A stretch of 64,000 bases of DNA from Alphaproteobacteria bacterium. Its GTDB lineage: Bacteria > Pseudomonadota > Alphaproteobacteria > UBA8366 > Aestuariispiraceae. Positions 16,806-26,997 of this stretch are shown in pieces. The first letter of the stretch is position 1. Every line of letters starts with the position of its first letter. The notes beneath the pieces were generated by a model. The model ran no database searches. It was given only the letters and a program-made list of their open reading frames with translations, and had not been told where the DNA came from. The position numbers were made by a program, and so were the translations under genes. The stretch is from contig JAWPMN010000001.1 in NCBI GenBank assembly GCA_033344895.1, positions 4,162,001 to 4,226,000 of the forward strand, written 5' to 3'.

Positions 16806-18233
16806 ATGCGCGATATCCCGTTTCAACCCGTCATTCTGTCCGGTGGCTCCGGTACAAGGCTTTGGCCCCTCTCCCGCAAGACCTATCCAAAGCAGCTCCT
16901 TTCGCTGATTGGTGAGGGGTCGCTGCTGCAACAGGCGGTACAACGCCTTTCCGGGACGCAGGACGCTGCCGCACCGATCATCATTGCCAATGACGACCAC
17001 CGGTTTCTGGTGCGTCAGCAACTGGAAGAGATCGGCGTGTCGCCAACGGCGCTGATTCTGGAACCAGTCGGTCGGAACACCGCGCCTGCGGTCGCACTCG
17101 CCTGTCATGCGGCAATGCGGAACGGGCACGATCCTGTGGTCGGCATATTTGCATCGGACCATCGAATTGAAGATGAGGCCGCCTTTACAGAATCCTTGCG
17201 AAAGGCGGTTGCCGCGGCGGAAGCCGGCTGGATCGTCACCTTTTCCATCGAGCCGACACATCCGGAAACCGGTTATGGTTACATCCGGCAAGGCACCCCG
17301 ATTGCGGAGCTGGACGGTGTGGCGACCGTCGGGGCCTTCGTCGAAAAGCCGGATGTCGCGACCGCGCAGGCTTATCTGGACGAGGGCGGGTACGGCTGGA
17401 ACAGCGGCATGTTCGTGTTCCGCGCATCGGTGATGCTGGCGGAACTGCGCAAATTCGCGCCAAAGGCGGAGGCTGCGGCTTGCCGCGCCCTTGACTCCGC
17501 CCAGCAGGATATCGGTTTCACACGGCTGGACGCCGACTTGTTTGGGACGGCACCATCGGTGTCCATCGATGTCGCCGTGATGGAGCGGACGGACCGGGCA
17601 GCCACCGTCACCGCCGATATGGGTTGGAGTGATCTTGGTTCCTGGGGCGCGCTTTATGACTCCGCGGGCCACGACCCCGATGGAAATGCCAGCACCGGAC
17701 GGGTCGCCATACGGGATACCAGCGGCAGCTATCTGCGCTCCGAGGACGGCCGCCTGCTTGCGGCAATCGGGCTCGAGAACATGGTCGTGGTATCGACGTC
17801 CGATGCGGTTCTTGTCGCGCCGAAAGATCGCGCGGCAGAAGTGAAGGACGTTGTCGCCGCCCTGTCGAAGGACCGTGTTGCCGAAGCCGACCATCACCGT
17901 CGTGTCGCGCGTCCGTGGGGCACCTATGAGGATATCGACAAGGAGGACGGTTTCCGGGTCAAGCGCATCATCGTGCGCCCTGGAGGTTGCCTGTCTCTGC
18001 AGCGGCACCGTCATCGCTCGGAGCACTGGGTCGTGGTCCGCGGTACGGCCCATGTCACCATCGACGGCGAAGAGCAGGTCCTGACCCGCAACATGAGCAC
18101 CTATGTTTCGGTCGGCACCACACATCGTCTGGAAAACAGGGGGCCGGACCCCCTGCACATGATCGAGGTACAGGTCGGCGACTATGTCGAGGAAGACGAC
18201 ATCGAGCGTCTGGAGGATGTCTACGGCCGCTGA
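16806..18233 (+). CDS. manC: Mannose-1-phosphate guanylyltransferase / mannose-6-phosphate isomerase
   Basis: Type II bifunctional enzyme, 475 residues from ATG 16806; a GTG at 16794 is an alternative start. The N-terminal nucleotidyltransferase domain opens with [20 protein letters not shown] and KQLL, the GDP-mannose pyrophosphorylase signature, and carries FVEKPDV near residue 180. The C-terminal cupin isomerase domain shows [19 protein letters not shown], with the metal histidines. It makes GDP-mannose for exopolysaccharide, O-antigen or fucose/rhamnose sugars. No glycosyltransferase genes adjoin it, so it is an isolated biosynthetic gene here. A GGCCGC/GCGGCC dyad spans the stop codon but lacks a T-tract. 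Confidence 0.92.
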   Translation: MRDIPFQPVILSGGSGTRLWPLSRKTYPKQLLSLIGEGSLLQQAVQRLSGTQDAAAPIIIANDDHRFLVRQQLEEIGVSPTALILEPVGRNTAPAVALACHAAMRNGHDPVVGIFASDHRIEDEAAFTESLRKAVAAAEAGWIVTFSIEPTHPETGYGYIRQGTPIAELDGVATVGAFVEKPDVATAQAYLDEGGYGWNSGMFVFRASVMLAELRKFAPKAEAAACRALDSAQQDIGFTRLDADLFGTAPSVSIDVAVMERTDRAATVTADMGWSDLGSWGALYDSAGHDPDGNASTGRVAIRDTSGSYLRSEDGRLLAAIGLENMVVVSTSDAVLVAPKDRAAEVKDVVAALSKDRVAEADHHRRVARPWGTYEDIDKEDGFRVKRIIVRPGGCLSLQRHRHRSEHWVVVRGTAHVTIDGEEQVLTRNMSTYVSVGTTHRLENRGPDPLHMIEVQVGDYVEEDDIERLEDVYGR

Positions 18234-18403
18234 CGCGGCCGCGCCGAGCGGCATCGGTTTGAACAATATCGGACCTCGTCCCAAACCGCGCGCCACTTCT
18301 TCCGCCATGCGAAGGGTCGGCCACAGGTCGCACAAACCTTTTTCGGCAGATCGGATTTACTTGTCTGTTTCATCCGTTCTCCGGCCCGCTTGAAGCGGAC
18401 GGC

Positions 18404-19195
18404 ATGGCTTCTATTTGCAATTCAATGCAAGATACGACGGCAAATGAAGACCGGACCAACGACCTGGGCACATGGTTGCCGGAAACCTCCGAAGCCGTCG
18501 TGGTCGGGGCCACCGGCGGGATCGGGGCTGCCCTTACGACCCGACTGGTAAGCCATCCGGCGATCTCGACGGTTCATGCACTCTCGCGAAGCGGGCGCTG
18601 CAAAGTCAACGATGGCAAGGTCCGCCCAGCGGCGGTCGACATCACCGACGAGGCGTCAATCCAACGGGTCGCCGCGGCAATCAACGCACCGCGCATTGTC
18701 CTGATTGCCAGCGGCATACTGCATGACGCCACCCATCGTCCGGAAAAGTCCTGGCGGGAAATGGATCTCGACTGGCTCGAAAAGACGATGCGGATCAATG
18801 CGTTTGGACCCGCGCTTGTTGCCAAGCATTTGCTGCCAAAGTTGCCTCGGCAGGGAAAGTCGGTCTTTGCCGCAATTTCCGCCCGGGTCGGTAGCATAGA
18901 GGATAACCGCTTGGGCGGCTGGTATGGCTATCGCGCGTCCAAGGCGGCGCTCAACATGTTCATCCGATCGTGCTCGATCGAGCTTGCCAGAACCCATCCC
19001 GAAGCCTGCATCCTCGGTCTGCATCCCGGCACGGTCGATACCGCACTGTCCCACCCCTTTCAGCGTGGCGTGCCGGCGCACAAACTGTTCACAGCGGATT
19101 TCAGCGCCGGGTGCTTGCTGTCGGTCATCGATGGGGCGGATGCGGACGACACTGGACACGTATTTGCCTGGGACGGTCAGGCAATCCCCTTCTGA
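18404..19195 (+). CDS. SDR family oxidoreductase (CsgA/YciK-like)
   Basis: A 263-residue short-chain dehydrogenase of the small-signal CsgA/sniffer-like subgroup. The nucleotide motif is [13 protein letters not shown] (about residues 32-44), the motif after strand 4 reads LIASGILHD instead of the usual NNAG, and the catalytic residues are in SARVGSI and [13 protein letters not shown]. The C-terminus has the subgroup pattern [14 protein letters not shown]. An internal ATG at 18425 is a possible start, since the first 30 residues precede the fold and look variable. The 170 bases upstream contain no gene. Convergent with the next SDR, with only three bases between the stops. Substrate unknown. 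Confidence 0.82.
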   Translation: MASICNSMQDTTANEDRTNDLGTWLPETSEAVVVGATGGIGAALTTRLVSHPAISTVHALSRSGRCKVNDGKVRPAAVDITDEASIQRVAAAINAPRIVLIASGILHDATHRPEKSWREMDLDWLEKTMRINAFGPALVAKHLLPKLPRQGKSVFAAISARVGSIEDNRLGGWYGYRASKAALNMFIRSCSIELARTHPEACILGLHPGTVDTALSHPFQRGVPAHKLFTADFSAGCLLSVIDGADADDTGHVFAWDGQAIPF

Positions 19196-19198
19196 CCT

Positions 19199-19978
19199 TC
19201 AGCCCCAGTGAGTTGTCCCACCACAAACACTGACCGACTGGGCCGTGATCATCGCCCCGCGATCGGAGGCCAGGTAAACGGCCATATCGGCAATCGCGTC
19301 CGGCGGCACAATCTCACCCAGTAGCGAGTGCGCCTTCATCTCGGCGGTCGCCTGATCGACGTCGCCCTGTCCCTCCCGCTCGTATTGCTGCCGCGCGCGA
19401 CCGGCCATCGGCGTTTCGACCCAGCCTGGCGCGATGCAGTTCACACGGATTTTGTGTGGCGCCATTTCCACCGCAAGGCAGCGCATCAGACCGCGCACCG
19501 CGTGCTTTGAGGCGTTATAGGCGGAATAGGTCGCCGCCGCGTCCTTGTCGCTGGTCGAACTGATGAACAGGATCGCCCCACCGGTTCCCTGCGCCGTCAT
19601 GGCCGGGATGCAGGCCTGGCTGAGGACAAAGGTGGATTTTGTATTGATCGCAAAAGAGCGATCCCACATGTCCTCCGTGGTCTCTCCGATCGGCGCGGTC
19701 TCGAAGATGCCGGCATTGTTGATCAGAACATCCAGTCCCCCCAATGCATCGATGGCAGAGGCGGCCATGGCACGAATGGCGGCGGTATCGGACAGATCTG
19801 CGTAAACCGGTATGGCGCGCTGTCCCAGTTCAGAGGCGACCTCCGCCGCCGTCTGGCTTTTCCGGGCGTGAACGGCAACGCGCCCGCCCTCCCGCAGGAA
19901 TGCCGCAGCAATCGACTTGCCGATCCCCCCGTTGGTACCGGTGACCAGGACCCGTTTGCCCGTGAGATTCATATCCAT
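19199..19978 (-). CDS. SDR family NAD(P)-dependent oxidoreductase
   Basis: Classical SDR of 259 residues, related to glucose 1-dehydrogenase and 3-oxoacyl-ACP reductase types. The nucleotide motif is VLVTGTNGGIGKSIA, followed by the NNAGIFE strand; the catalytic serine lies in FISSTSD, and Tyr/Lys in YSAYNASKHAVRG. The N-terminus contains five clustered methionine codons; ATG 19978 is preferred because GGAG lies six bases upstream, while a frame open to 20035 would add 19 residues of no SDR character. The protein ends with a family-typical SVCGG loop. It is divergent from the orphan binding-protein gene; whether they cooperate is unknown. Confidence 0.85.
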   Translation of the reverse strand: MDMNLTGKRVLVTGTNGGIGKSIAAAFLREGGRVAVHARKSQTAAEVASELGQRAIPVYADLSDTAAIRAMAASAIDALGGLDVLINNAGIFETAPIGETTEDMWDRSFAINTKSTFVLSQACIPAMTAQGTGGAILFISSTSDKDAAATYSAYNASKHAVRGLMRCLAVEMAPHKIRVNCIAPGWVETPMAGRARQQYEREGQGDVDQATAEMKAHSLLGEIVPPDAIADMAVYLASDRGAMITAQSVSVCGGTTHWG

Positions 19979-20122
19979 GCCCATCTCCATCGCTTGCCGT
20001 GGCGGCATGGAAACCGAATTGCCATTTGCCGACAAGTCTCATCCTTGAGTTCCGGGGACTTCTCGGAATGAAGCAGGTATCCGTGTCGGAATCGCGGGAG
20101 TTCTCTGAGTTTCCCTCAACGT

Positions 20123-20193
20123 TTGTACTCCCGGATCGAATACAAGTTGTTTGAAGACGCGAACTCATGACAGGAATGCGTCGGGGAGTACAA
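20123..20193. promoter_or_regulatory. Inverted repeat pair upstream of the orphan binding-protein gene
   Basis: TTGTACTCCC (20123-20132) recurs as its exact reverse complement GGGAGTACAA at 20184-20193, 51 bases later and 20 bases before the next start. A further TACAAGT copy lies at 20141-20147. A perfect 10-base pair in a short intergenic region suggests two operator sites or a long-stem RNA leader. No regulator gene is adjacent. Confidence 0.4.
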
Positions 20194-20212
20194 GTCGAGG
20201 TGGTGAGAAGTC

Positions 20213-21790
20213 ATGGTCAACGGAACTGACGGATTTTCAAATCCGGGTCGAACGCAACCGTCACGGCGCGGGCTCCTGAAGTTCGGACTGGCGGCGGGAA
20301 TGCTGCCCCTGCTTCCGGCAGAGATGCAGGCTACACCTGCCCCCAAGCGCGGCGGACACTTCGTTGTGGCCCTGGGTCACGGCAACACGGCCGATACCCT
20401 GAACCCTGCTACCTGGGAAAACCAGTTCACCAATTGCCTCTCGAATGCTTTGCATGGCCGCCTTACGGAAATCGCGGCAAACGGCGATCTGATCGGTGAG
20501 GTCGCGTCGGGCTGGGCTCCATCGGACGGCGCCCGGACATGGCGTTTCGATCTGCGCAAAGGCATCCTTTTTCACAACGGACGACCGGTCCAGGCGGAAG
20601 ACGTGGCCGCCTCCCTCAACTATCACCGAGATCCCGCTGTCGCGTCGGCCGCGCAGCCCCTGCTTGCCGATATCACCGATCTGGAGTTCGACGCCGACGG
20701 GATCACGATCCGCCTGCAGAACGGAAACGCGGATTTCCCCTACCTGCTTGCGGACGGGCATCTGGTCATCCTGCCCGCCAGCGAGGGCCGGATCGACTGG
20801 ACGACCGGGATCGGATGCGGATCCTACCGACTGGACGCATTCGACCCGGGCGTGGTTGCCAGACTGTCCCGGCATGAGGGCTACTGGGATTCCACACGCG
20901 CCCATTTCGACAGCGCCGAGATTCGTGCCGCCCTTGATCCGGCGACACGGCAGGCGGCCCTCTTCACCGGCGAAGTCCATGCCATTGACCGGGTACCGCT
21001 GGATACCGTTGAACTGGTGCGGAAAACGCCCGGGATCGACGTCATGGAAGTCACCGGCACCCAGCATTTCACCCTGCCGATGCAGTGCAACGTTGCCCCC
21101 TTCGACAATCCCGATGTGCGGATGGCCGTCAAATGCGCACTGGATCGGCGGGACTTGCTGGCACGCGTTCTGCGCGGCCATGGCGCGGTTGGAAACGATT
21201 CCCCGATTACCCCGGCAAACCGGTACTTCAACCATGAAATGCCGATGACGGAGTATGATCCTGACCGTGCCCGACATCTTCTGCGAAAGGCCGGTTACGA
21301 CCGGCTTTCCCTGACACTGTCGGTCGCCGATGCGGCCTTCGCCGGGGCCGTCGATGCGGCGCAATTGTATCGCGAGAATGCCGCGCCGGCCGGTATCGAG
21401 ATCTCCGTCGACCATGTTCCGTCCGACGGCTACTGGACCAATGTCTGGCGCAAGCGCGCCTGGTGCGCAAGTTACTGGGGCGGCCGTACGACCGAGGATT
21501 CCATGTTCTCGGAAGTTTATCAGACTGGCGCGCCCTGGAACGAGTCGAACTGGTCCAACGAACGCTTCGACGCCCTGTTGCTTCAGGCCCGCGCCGAGAC
21601 CGACGTTTCGACCCGCCGGACGCTGTATTTCGAGATGCAGGACATCGTCCGCCGCGACGGAGGGTCGGTCATCCCGCTTTATGCCAATTACGTCTATGCC
21701 CGCCGTTCCGAGATCGGCGTTCCCGACGCGATCGGGTCCAACTGGACGCTGGACGGCAGTCGCTGCATTGAGCGCTGGTGGTTCGCCTGA
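20213..21790 (+). CDS. Tat-exported peptide-type ABC substrate-binding protein, orphan
   Basis: A 525-residue SBP_bac_5 family protein. The N-terminus has a twin-arginine signal: QPSRRGLLKFGLAAGMLPLL (about residues 15-34) with an alanine-rich cleavage region near residue 42. Domain markers follow: HFVVALGHGNTADTLNPATW, LHGRLTEIAANGDLIGEVAS, LRKGILFHNGRPVQAEDVAA, and a late DNPDVRMAVKCALDRRDLL helix. The fold is that of the binding protein at 488-2074, but the two diverge strongly. No permease or ATPase gene adjoins, so it must use a transporter encoded elsewhere or serve another role. Tat export suggests it folds, perhaps with ligand, before transport. Confidence 0.88.
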   Translation: MVNGTDGFSNPGRTQPSRRGLLKFGLAAGMLPLLPAEMQATPAPKRGGHFVVALGHGNTADTLNPATWENQFTNCLSNALHGRLTEIAANGDLIGEVASGWAPSDGARTWRFDLRKGILFHNGRPVQAEDVAASLNYHRDPAVASAAQPLLADITDLEFDADGITIRLQNGNADFPYLLADGHLVILPASEGRIDWTTGIGCGSYRLDAFDPGVVARLSRHEGYWDSTRAHFDSAEIRAALDPATRQAALFTGEVHAIDRVPLDTVELVRKTPGIDVMEVTGTQHFTLPMQCNVAPFDNPDVRMAVKCALDRRDLLARVLRGHGAVGNDSPITPANRYFNHEMPMTEYDPDRARHLLRKAGYDRLSLTLSVADAAFAGAVDAAQLYRENAAPAGIEISVDHVPSDGYWTNVWRKRAWCASYWGGRTTEDSMFSEVYQTGAPWNESNWSNERFDALLLQARAETDVSTRRTLYFEMQDIVRRDGGSVIPLYANYVYARRSEIGVPDAIGSNWTLDGSRCIERWWFA

Positions 21791-21817
21791 CCCGGTCCGT
21801 TTGAGCCGAACCGGGTC
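21789..21817. terminator. Hairpin between convergent genes
   Basis: GACCCGGT (21789-21796) pairs with ACCGGGTC (21810-21817) around a 13-base loop, overlapping the binding-protein stop and lying just before the valS stop. It has no T-tract on either strand, so it is a weak bidirectional terminator candidate only. Confidence 0.4.
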
Positions 21818-21828
21818 AGCGCGTGGCG

Positions 21829-24486
21829 TTACTCCGCCGCGCGAATGCGCGCCAGGGCGTCCGCCAGTTTCTCACGCTGCGCCTTTTCCTCCGCCAAACG
21901 GTCGCGGTTCTCCTGGACCACTTCCTCCGGCGCATTGGCGACGAACTTCTCGTTGCCCAGCTTCTTCTCGGTCTTGGCGATCTCGGAATCGGCCTTTGCG
22001 ATGGCCTTTTCGAGGCGCTGACGTTCAGCCGCGAGGTCGATGACACCGGCCAGCGGAATCCCGATCGTGGCTTCATCCACGATCAACTGAATGGCCCCTT
22101 CCGGCATGGAATCGACATGCGACACGGAATCGACACGGGCCAGGCGTTCGATCAGGGCGCCGTGGCTGGCAAGCCAGCCCCTCGCTTCCTCACGCATCCC
22201 CTGGATCGCCAGAGCGACCTTGGTTCCCGGCGGCACGTTCATCTCCGACCGGGCGGAGCGGATTTCGGAGATCAGGCGGACAACCCACCCCATTTCCTTC
22301 TCCGCGGCTGGATCGACCAGGTCGGATGCGCCGAGCAACGGCCAGGCGGAATCGCACAAGGGATCGGCGCCTTCGCCCTTCAGATTGTCCCAGAGCTCCG
22401 AGGTAATGAACGGCGCGACCGGGTGCATCAGACGCAGTATCTGTTCCTGCACGTAGGCCGCCGTCTTTCGCGTTTCTTCGGCCACGGCGGCATCGTCGCC
22501 GGCGAAGAGCGGCTTCGCGAACTCAATGTACCAGTCGCAGAACGTTCCCCAGACGAAGGAATAGACCGCACCGGCCGCTTCATTGAAGCGATATCCTTCA
22601 ATGGCTGCCGTCACGGCATCGCGTGTCTTGCCCAATTCGCCCAGGATCCAGCGATTCAGCGTATGTGACGCGGCCTTCGGGTCATATGCCGGATCCAGTG
22701 CGCAATCGTTCGCCTCACAGAACCGGGCCGCATTCCACAGCTTGGTCATGAAGTTGCGATACCCCTCGACCCGCTGAGACGACAGTTTGATGTCGCGACC
22801 GGCCGCCGCCAGGGCGATCAGGGTGAAGCGCAGACTGTCCGCACCGTATTCGTCGATCAGTTCCAGGGGATCGATGATATTGCCCTTGGACTTCGACATC
22901 TTCTGGCCCTTCTCGTCCCGGACCAGAGCATGAACATAGACCGTGTGGAACGGCTCCGTCTTCATGAAATGCAGCGTCATCATCATCATTCGGGCAACCC
23001 AGAAGAAGATGATATCAAAGCCCGTGACCAGCACATCTGTCGGGTGGAAGCGCTGCAGTTCCGGCGTCTGTTCCGGCCAGCCGAGGGTCGAGAAGGTCCA
23101 CAGCGCTGACGAGAACCAGGTGTCCAGAACGTCGGGGTCGCGGGTCAGTTCGACACTCTCCCCATAATGGGCATTTGCCTCGGCCTGAGCCTCTTCCTCC
23201 GACATGGCGACGAAGACCTTGCCATCCGGCCCGTACCAGGCCGGAATGCGATGCCCCCACCACAACTGCCGCGAGATGCACCACGGTTGGATGTTGCGCA
23301 TCCATTCGTAATAGGTCTTCGTCCAGTTTTCCGGGACGAACTTGGTACGGCCCTGTTCGACGGACTCGATGGCCGGTTTCGCCAGGGTCTTGGCGTCGAC
23401 ATACCATTGATCGGTCAGATACGGCTCGATCGGCACACCGCCGCGATCACCGTAGGGAATGGTGTGCTGCAGGTCTTCGATCTTCTCCAGCAGCCCCAAC
23501 GCGTCGAGGTCTTCGACGATCTGCTTGCGCGCCACAAAACGGTCCATGCCCCGATATTTCTCGGGCACATTGTCGTTCAGCGTCGCCTGCGGGGTCAGGA
23601 TGTTGATCATCTCCAACCCCTGACGCTTGCCGACTTCGAAGTCGTTGAAGTCATGCGCCGGCGTCATCTTCACCGCCCCGGATCCCTGTTCTGGATCGGC
23701 GTATTCGTCGGCGACGATCGGAATGCGACGACCGACCAAGGGCAGAACACAATGCTTGCCGATCAGGTGCTTGTAACGCTCGTCCTCGGGGTGGACCGCC
23801 ACGCCGGTATCGCCCAGCATGGTCTCTGGGCGGGTCGTACCGACGGTCAGGAAAACTCCATCCTCGCCTTCCACCGGATAGCGGAAGAACCACATATTCC
23901 CCTTGGTTTCGACCTGCTGGACTTCCAGATCGGAAATCGCCGTCTCCAGGGCCGGGTCCCAGTTCACCAGGCGCTGATCCTTATAGATCAGCCCGTCCTT
24001 GTATAGGTCGACGAAGACTTTCAGGACGGCGGCGCTAAGCCCCTCGTCCATTGTAAACCGCTCGCGGCGCCAGTCGCAGGATGCGCCCAGGCGGCGCAAC
24101 TGGCGGGAAATCGTACCGCCACTTTCGGCCTTCCATTCCCAGACCTTATCGATGAAGGCGTCCCGGCCCATTTCGCGGCGTGACTGATTGCCTTCCTTGG
24201 CCAGTTTCCGCTCGACAACCATCTGGGTCGCGATGCCGGCGTGATCCATGCCGGGCTGCCAAAGGGCGTCCTTGCCGATCATGCGGTTGTAACGGATCAG
24301 GACGTCCTGAATCGTGTTGTTCAGGGCGTGCCCCATGTGAAGGCTGCCGGTTACATTGGGCGGCGGGATAACAATGGTGAAAGGATCGGCGTCCGGACGC
24401 CGTCCACATTCGAAATGACCGCCTTCTTCCCAGCGCTGATAATGCGCGCCCTCGACCGCGTCGGGCCGGTAGGTCTTGTCCAGCAT
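21829..24486 (-). CDS. valS: Valine--tRNA ligase
   Basis: Class I aminoacyl-tRNA synthetase of 885 residues, charging tRNA-Val in the cytoplasm. The HIGH-type motif is [14 protein letters not shown] (about residues 41-54), the editing (CP1) domain carries [20 protein letters not shown], the KMSKS loop is [14 protein letters not shown] near residue 530, and the end forms the ValS coiled-coil arm ([20 protein letters not shown]). Length and domain order are normal. It begins at ATG 24486 and is separated from the upstream popZ-like gene by a clear terminator, so it has its own promoter in the 146-base gap. Confidence 0.97.
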   Translation of the reverse strand: MLDKTYRPDAVEGAHYQRWEEGGHFECGRRPDADPFTIVIPPPNVTGSLHMGHALNNTIQDVLIRYNRMIGKDALWQPGMDHAGIATQMVVERKLAKEGNQSRREMGRDAFIDKVWEWKAESGGTISRQLRRLGASCDWRRERFTMDEGLSAAVLKVFVDLYKDGLIYKDQRLVNWDPALETAISDLEVQQVETKGNMWFFRYPVEGEDGVFLTVGTTRPETMLGDTGVAVHPEDERYKHLIGKHCVLPLVGRRIPIVADEYADPEQGSGAVKMTPAHDFNDFEVGKRQGLEMINILTPQATLNDNVPEKYRGMDRFVARKQIVEDLDALGLLEKIEDLQHTIPYGDRGGVPIEPYLTDQWYVDAKTLAKPAIESVEQGRTKFVPENWTKTYYEWMRNIQPWCISRQLWWGHRIPAWYGPDGKVFVAMSEEEAQAEANAHYGESVELTRDPDVLDTWFSSALWTFSTLGWPEQTPELQRFHPTDVLVTGFDIIFFWVARMMMMTLHFMKTEPFHTVYVHALVRDEKGQKMSKSKGNIIDPLELIDEYGADSLRFTLIALAAAGRDIKLSSQRVEGYRNFMTKLWNAARFCEANDCALDPAYDPKAASHTLNRWILGELGKTRDAVTAAIEGYRFNEAAGAVYSFVWGTFCDWYIEFAKPLFAGDDAAVAEETRKTAAYVQEQILRLMHPVAPFITSELWDNLKGEGADPLCDSAWPLLGASDLVDPAAEKEMGWVVRLISEIRSARSEMNVPPGTKVALAIQGMREEARGWLASHGALIERLARVDSVSHVDSMPEGAIQLIVDEATIGIPLAGVIDLAAERQRLEKAIAKADSEIAKTEKKLGNEKFVANAPEEVVQENRDRLAEEKAQREKLADALARIRAAE

Positions 24487-24576
24487 CGAACACCTTCAAA
24501 CGATAGAGATTCCGTCGAACGCGACGGTTATAAGGCTTGCGCCGGGCAGGTCAAATCCTGCCGAGACGCGGACATG

Positions 24577-24600
24577 AAAAAGCCCCCGAAATCGGGGGCC
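24577..24600 (-). terminator. Rho-independent terminator after the popZ-like gene
   Basis: On the minus strand GCCCCCGA and TCGGGGGC form a tight GC stem followed by TTTTT (plus-strand A run at 24577-24581). It sits 33 bases downstream of the popZ-like stop and ahead of valS, so it isolates the two transcripts. Confidence 0.85.
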
Positions 24601-24632
24601 TTCTCCCTGCCAATCGGCAGAATCCCACTTTC

Positions 24633-25289
24633 CTAATCCTCGTCGTCCCAACGTTTGCGGGCACGATGCGACATCTTCTGGATTTCCTCCTGAACCAGCC
24701 GCTCGACGAGCCCGGGAAGATTCTCGTCCAGCCAGGACCGCAGCATCGGCCGCAGCAGCCCCTTGACGATGTCCTCCAGCGTTTCGCCGGCCTGCCCCAT
24801 GCGAATCGAACGCTCGAGGGCCGCGAACTGGTGCACGCCATAGTCTTCGGTCCGGTCGGAAATGATCCGGTCGTCATCGTCCGAGAGCGCCGCGGGCATC
24901 GGTGCCGGGGCCGGCTCCGGCTCGGGTGGTGGCGGCGGCGGAGGCGGCGGTTCCTCTTCCTCGAACTCGTCTTCCATGTCGACAAGTTCGATATCCGGCG
25001 GCTCCGGCTCAACCTCGTCGTCGAGTTCCAGAGGCTCCTCGTCCTCCAACTCGTCATCAAGCTCGAGCGGTTCTTCCTCTGGCTCTGGCTCTGGCTCTGG
25101 CTCTGGTTCCGGCTCAGGCTCAGGCTCGGGCTCTGGTTCCGGCTCAGGCTCCGGCTCGGGTTCGGGCTCCGGTTCAGGTTCCGGCTCCGGCGCGGCCTGC
25201 TTCTGGGGTTCTTCCTCACCGTCTTCCGAAATGATCTTTCGGATCGACGCGAGGATTTCCTCCATCGAAGGTTCTTGGTTGTCGCTCAT
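24633..25289 (-). CDS. popZ: PopZ-like DUF2497 polar organising protein
   Basis: A 218-residue protein with the three-part plan of alphaproteobacterial PopZ. N-terminus: MSDNQEPSMEEILASIRKII (residues 1-20), the conserved interaction helix. Middle: about residues 34-135, disordered and extremely acidic, first a long alternating Pro-Glu run, then EPLELDDE repeats and a nine-proline stretch. C-terminus: about 150-218, the oligomerising helices (ETLEDIVKGLLRPMLRSWLD, then LPGLVERLVQEEIQKM). PopZ forms a polar hub that anchors the ParB-parS centromere. Start ATG 25289 matches the family; an upstream extension adds a non-conserved stretch. The gene is next to valS. The length of the Pro-Glu run is unusual. 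Confidence 0.85.
   Translation of the reverse strand: MSDNQEPSMEEILASIRKIISEDGEEEPQKQAAPEPEPEPEPEPEPEPEPEPEPEPEPEPEPEPEPEPEPEEEPLELDDELEDEEPLELDDEVEPEPPDIELVDMEDEFEEEEPPPPPPPPPEPEPAPAPMPAALSDDDDRIISDRTEDYGVHQFAALERSIRMGQAGETLEDIVKGLLRPMLRSWLDENLPGLVERLVQEEIQKMSHRARKRWDDED
25078..25195. repeat. Hexanucleotide repeat tract encoding Pro-Glu
   Basis: About 19 imperfect tandem copies of a six-base unit (GGCTCT, GGCTCA, GGTTCC and variants on the plus strand; Pro-Glu codons on the minus strand). Third positions vary, so selection acts on the peptide; long identical blocks (GGCTCT four times) still favour slippage and copy-number change. Confidence 0.8.
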
Positions 25290-25458
25290 CGTTTCGTCAC
25301 CGTTCCTGAAAAGACCGGAGCACACCCCCGACGGTAAGCATACGCCGATTCCCCGCTCGTCATCCGAAAAAGCACAAGCGGATCAATGGGGAGCCTGCCC
25401 GATTCCGGTCAGTCTCCGCAAGCAGACTTTGATGAGTCGGGGGCGTGTCCCCTGCCCG

Positions 25459-26883
25459 TCAGGGCTGGACCGAACGGGCCGAAGCGTCGCTGTCGTGAGG
25501 TTCGACCTCTCCGCCGACACCCCACCATTGATCCTTCACGTCATCGTAATGGCGGCTGGGATCGTAGATATCCACATCGAGCGCCAGATCCTGCGCCGTC
25601 AGCGATCCGACGGCGGCGATCAGTTCGAAACGCGCGACCGTCTCGTCCCGTTCCGCCTGAACGAGACTCACCCGGGCATCCAGCAGTTCCTGCTCGGCAT
25701 CCAGAACGTCGAGAACCGTTCGCTGACCGACCAGTTCCTCCTGCTGCACCCCTTCCAGCGCGATTTCCGCGGCGCGGACCTCTTCCCGAATTGCGGTAAT
25801 CGTGGCCACGACCGATCGATAGGTCTCCCAGGCGCTCAGCGCCTGTTCACTGGCATCGCGACGGGCGGCTTCGATCTGCATCTTTGCCTGCGCAGCGGTC
25901 ATCTTGGCGCCACGCACCTGGCTGGTCTCAAAACCCTGCTGATAGATCGGTACCGTCAACTGCGCGGCGATCTGGTAGTTGCGATTGCGTGACCCTTCGG
26001 ACGTCTTCTCCCAGTCTCGGGAGGCGGTACCGATGATATCCACTTTGGGCAACAAATCCGCATACTGCGAATCGATGTCATGCAGGGCCGACCGCCGTGA
26101 GTAGATCGCACTCAGAACCGATGGGTTGCGTTGAACCGCCAGCGACTTTGCCTCGTCCCGGCCGCTTGGAAGCTCCGGATTCAGGGTCGGACGGCTCAAA
26201 TTGGCAGGCGCAAGGCCGATGATTTCCTCAAAGACCGCACGGCTGACCTCCAGATTGCCTTCCGCCGACAATTGATCCGAGCGCGCCCGCGCAATGCGCG
26301 ACTCCGCCTGCGCGACGTCGGTCAGGGTCGCAACGCCGGCGTCATACCGATCACTGGTCGCTTCAAGCTGCCGCTGGAGGCGCAGGACGTTCTGCTCATT
26401 CAGGTCGACCACCGCCGTGTCCCGCAGCACATCCATATAGGCCGTAACCGCCTGCAGAAGCACGCTTTGCTCGGTCGATGTCAGTTCCGCCCGGCTCGTC
26501 AGGACGTCCGCCTTGGCCCCTTCGACCGCCGCTTCGGTGCCGCCGCCATTATAGACGTTCTGGGTAATCTGCAGTTCGATCCCCTGCGTCGTGCGGGTCG
26601 AATCGGTCCGCGAAAGACGCGTTCGCGCCCGAGAACGCAATAGGCCGGCGTCAGCGACCAGTTCAACATTCGGGCGCCAGCCGGACTTCGCCTGCGGCAC
26701 GCCTTCATCGGTTGCGCGAACCTGGGCGCGCTGGGCCTGAAGCGTCGGGTTGCTCAGATAGGCCTCGGCGAGGGCCTCTTCCAGGGTCTGGGCGGAAACA
26801 GCATTGGACACGGCGCCTACTGCCAGAAAAGCCACCGCAGCCGATGCCGACAGAAGCCCGAAACGCAAACCAACTTTTTTCAT
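25459..26883 (-). CDS. TolC family type I secretion outer-membrane protein
   Basis: Outer-membrane channel protein of 474 residues, the usual TolC length. Residues 1-31 are a signal peptide ending SNAVSAQ. Mature start TLEEALAEAYLSNPTLQAQR is the classic OEP opening, followed by two repeated OEP domains with long coiled helices (AQAESRIARARSDQLSAEGN; AAEIALEGVQQEELVGQRTV) and the conserved LDVLDAEQELLDARVSLVQA. It would trimerise in the outer membrane and pair with an inner-membrane exporter. No exporter genes are nearby. The ribosome site AGGGGC precedes the ATG. It lies 114 bases downstream of the PIMT-like gene, an order common in alphaproteobacteria. Confidence 0.92.
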   Translation of the reverse strand: MKKVGLRFGLLSASAAVAFLAVGAVSNAVSAQTLEEALAEAYLSNPTLQAQRAQVRATDEGVPQAKSGWRPNVELVADAGLLRSRARTRLSRTDSTRTTQGIELQITQNVYNGGGTEAAVEGAKADVLTSRAELTSTEQSVLLQAVTAYMDVLRDTAVVDLNEQNVLRLQRQLEATSDRYDAGVATLTDVAQAESRIARARSDQLSAEGNLEVSRAVFEEIIGLAPANLSRPTLNPELPSGRDEAKSLAVQRNPSVLSAIYSRRSALHDIDSQYADLLPKVDIIGTASRDWEKTSEGSRNRNYQIAAQLTVPIYQQGFETSQVRGAKMTAAQAKMQIEAARRDASEQALSAWETYRSVVATITAIREEVRAAEIALEGVQQEELVGQRTVLDVLDAEQELLDARVSLVQAERDETVARFELIAAVGSLTAQDLALDVDIYDPSRHYDDVKDQWWGVGGEVEPHDSDASARSVQP

Positions 26884-26997
26884 AGCCCCTGGCCCCTCTC
26901 GGCACCCTTCTGCCGCATCGTGTCAAAACTGCGGCTCATATATGGTCCGGCGCCCGACATTACTACCCGAAATCGCAATCAGGCGTACCGGAGTCTC

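Noticed and set aside
18225-18245. GGCCGC/GCGGCC dyad over the manC stop as a terminator
   Set aside because: Short stem, no T-tract, and such GC dyads are common by chance in DNA of this composition.
16761-18335. A 524-codon minus-strand frame under the GDP-mannose enzyme gene
   Set aside because: Antisense shadow of a well conserved gene; composition is atypical for a protein and it extends into non-coding DNA at both ends.
25078-25195. Possible CRISPR-like or other functional repeat array
   Set aside because: The units are six bases, contiguous, without spacers, and coding in the popZ-like gene; it is a simple tandem repeat.
24862-25992. A plus-strand serine-glycine-rich open frame of 376 codons
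   Set aside because: It is the opposite-strand reading of the Pro-Glu repeat of the popZ-like gene; the Ser-Gly runs mirror that repeat and the rest has no fold.
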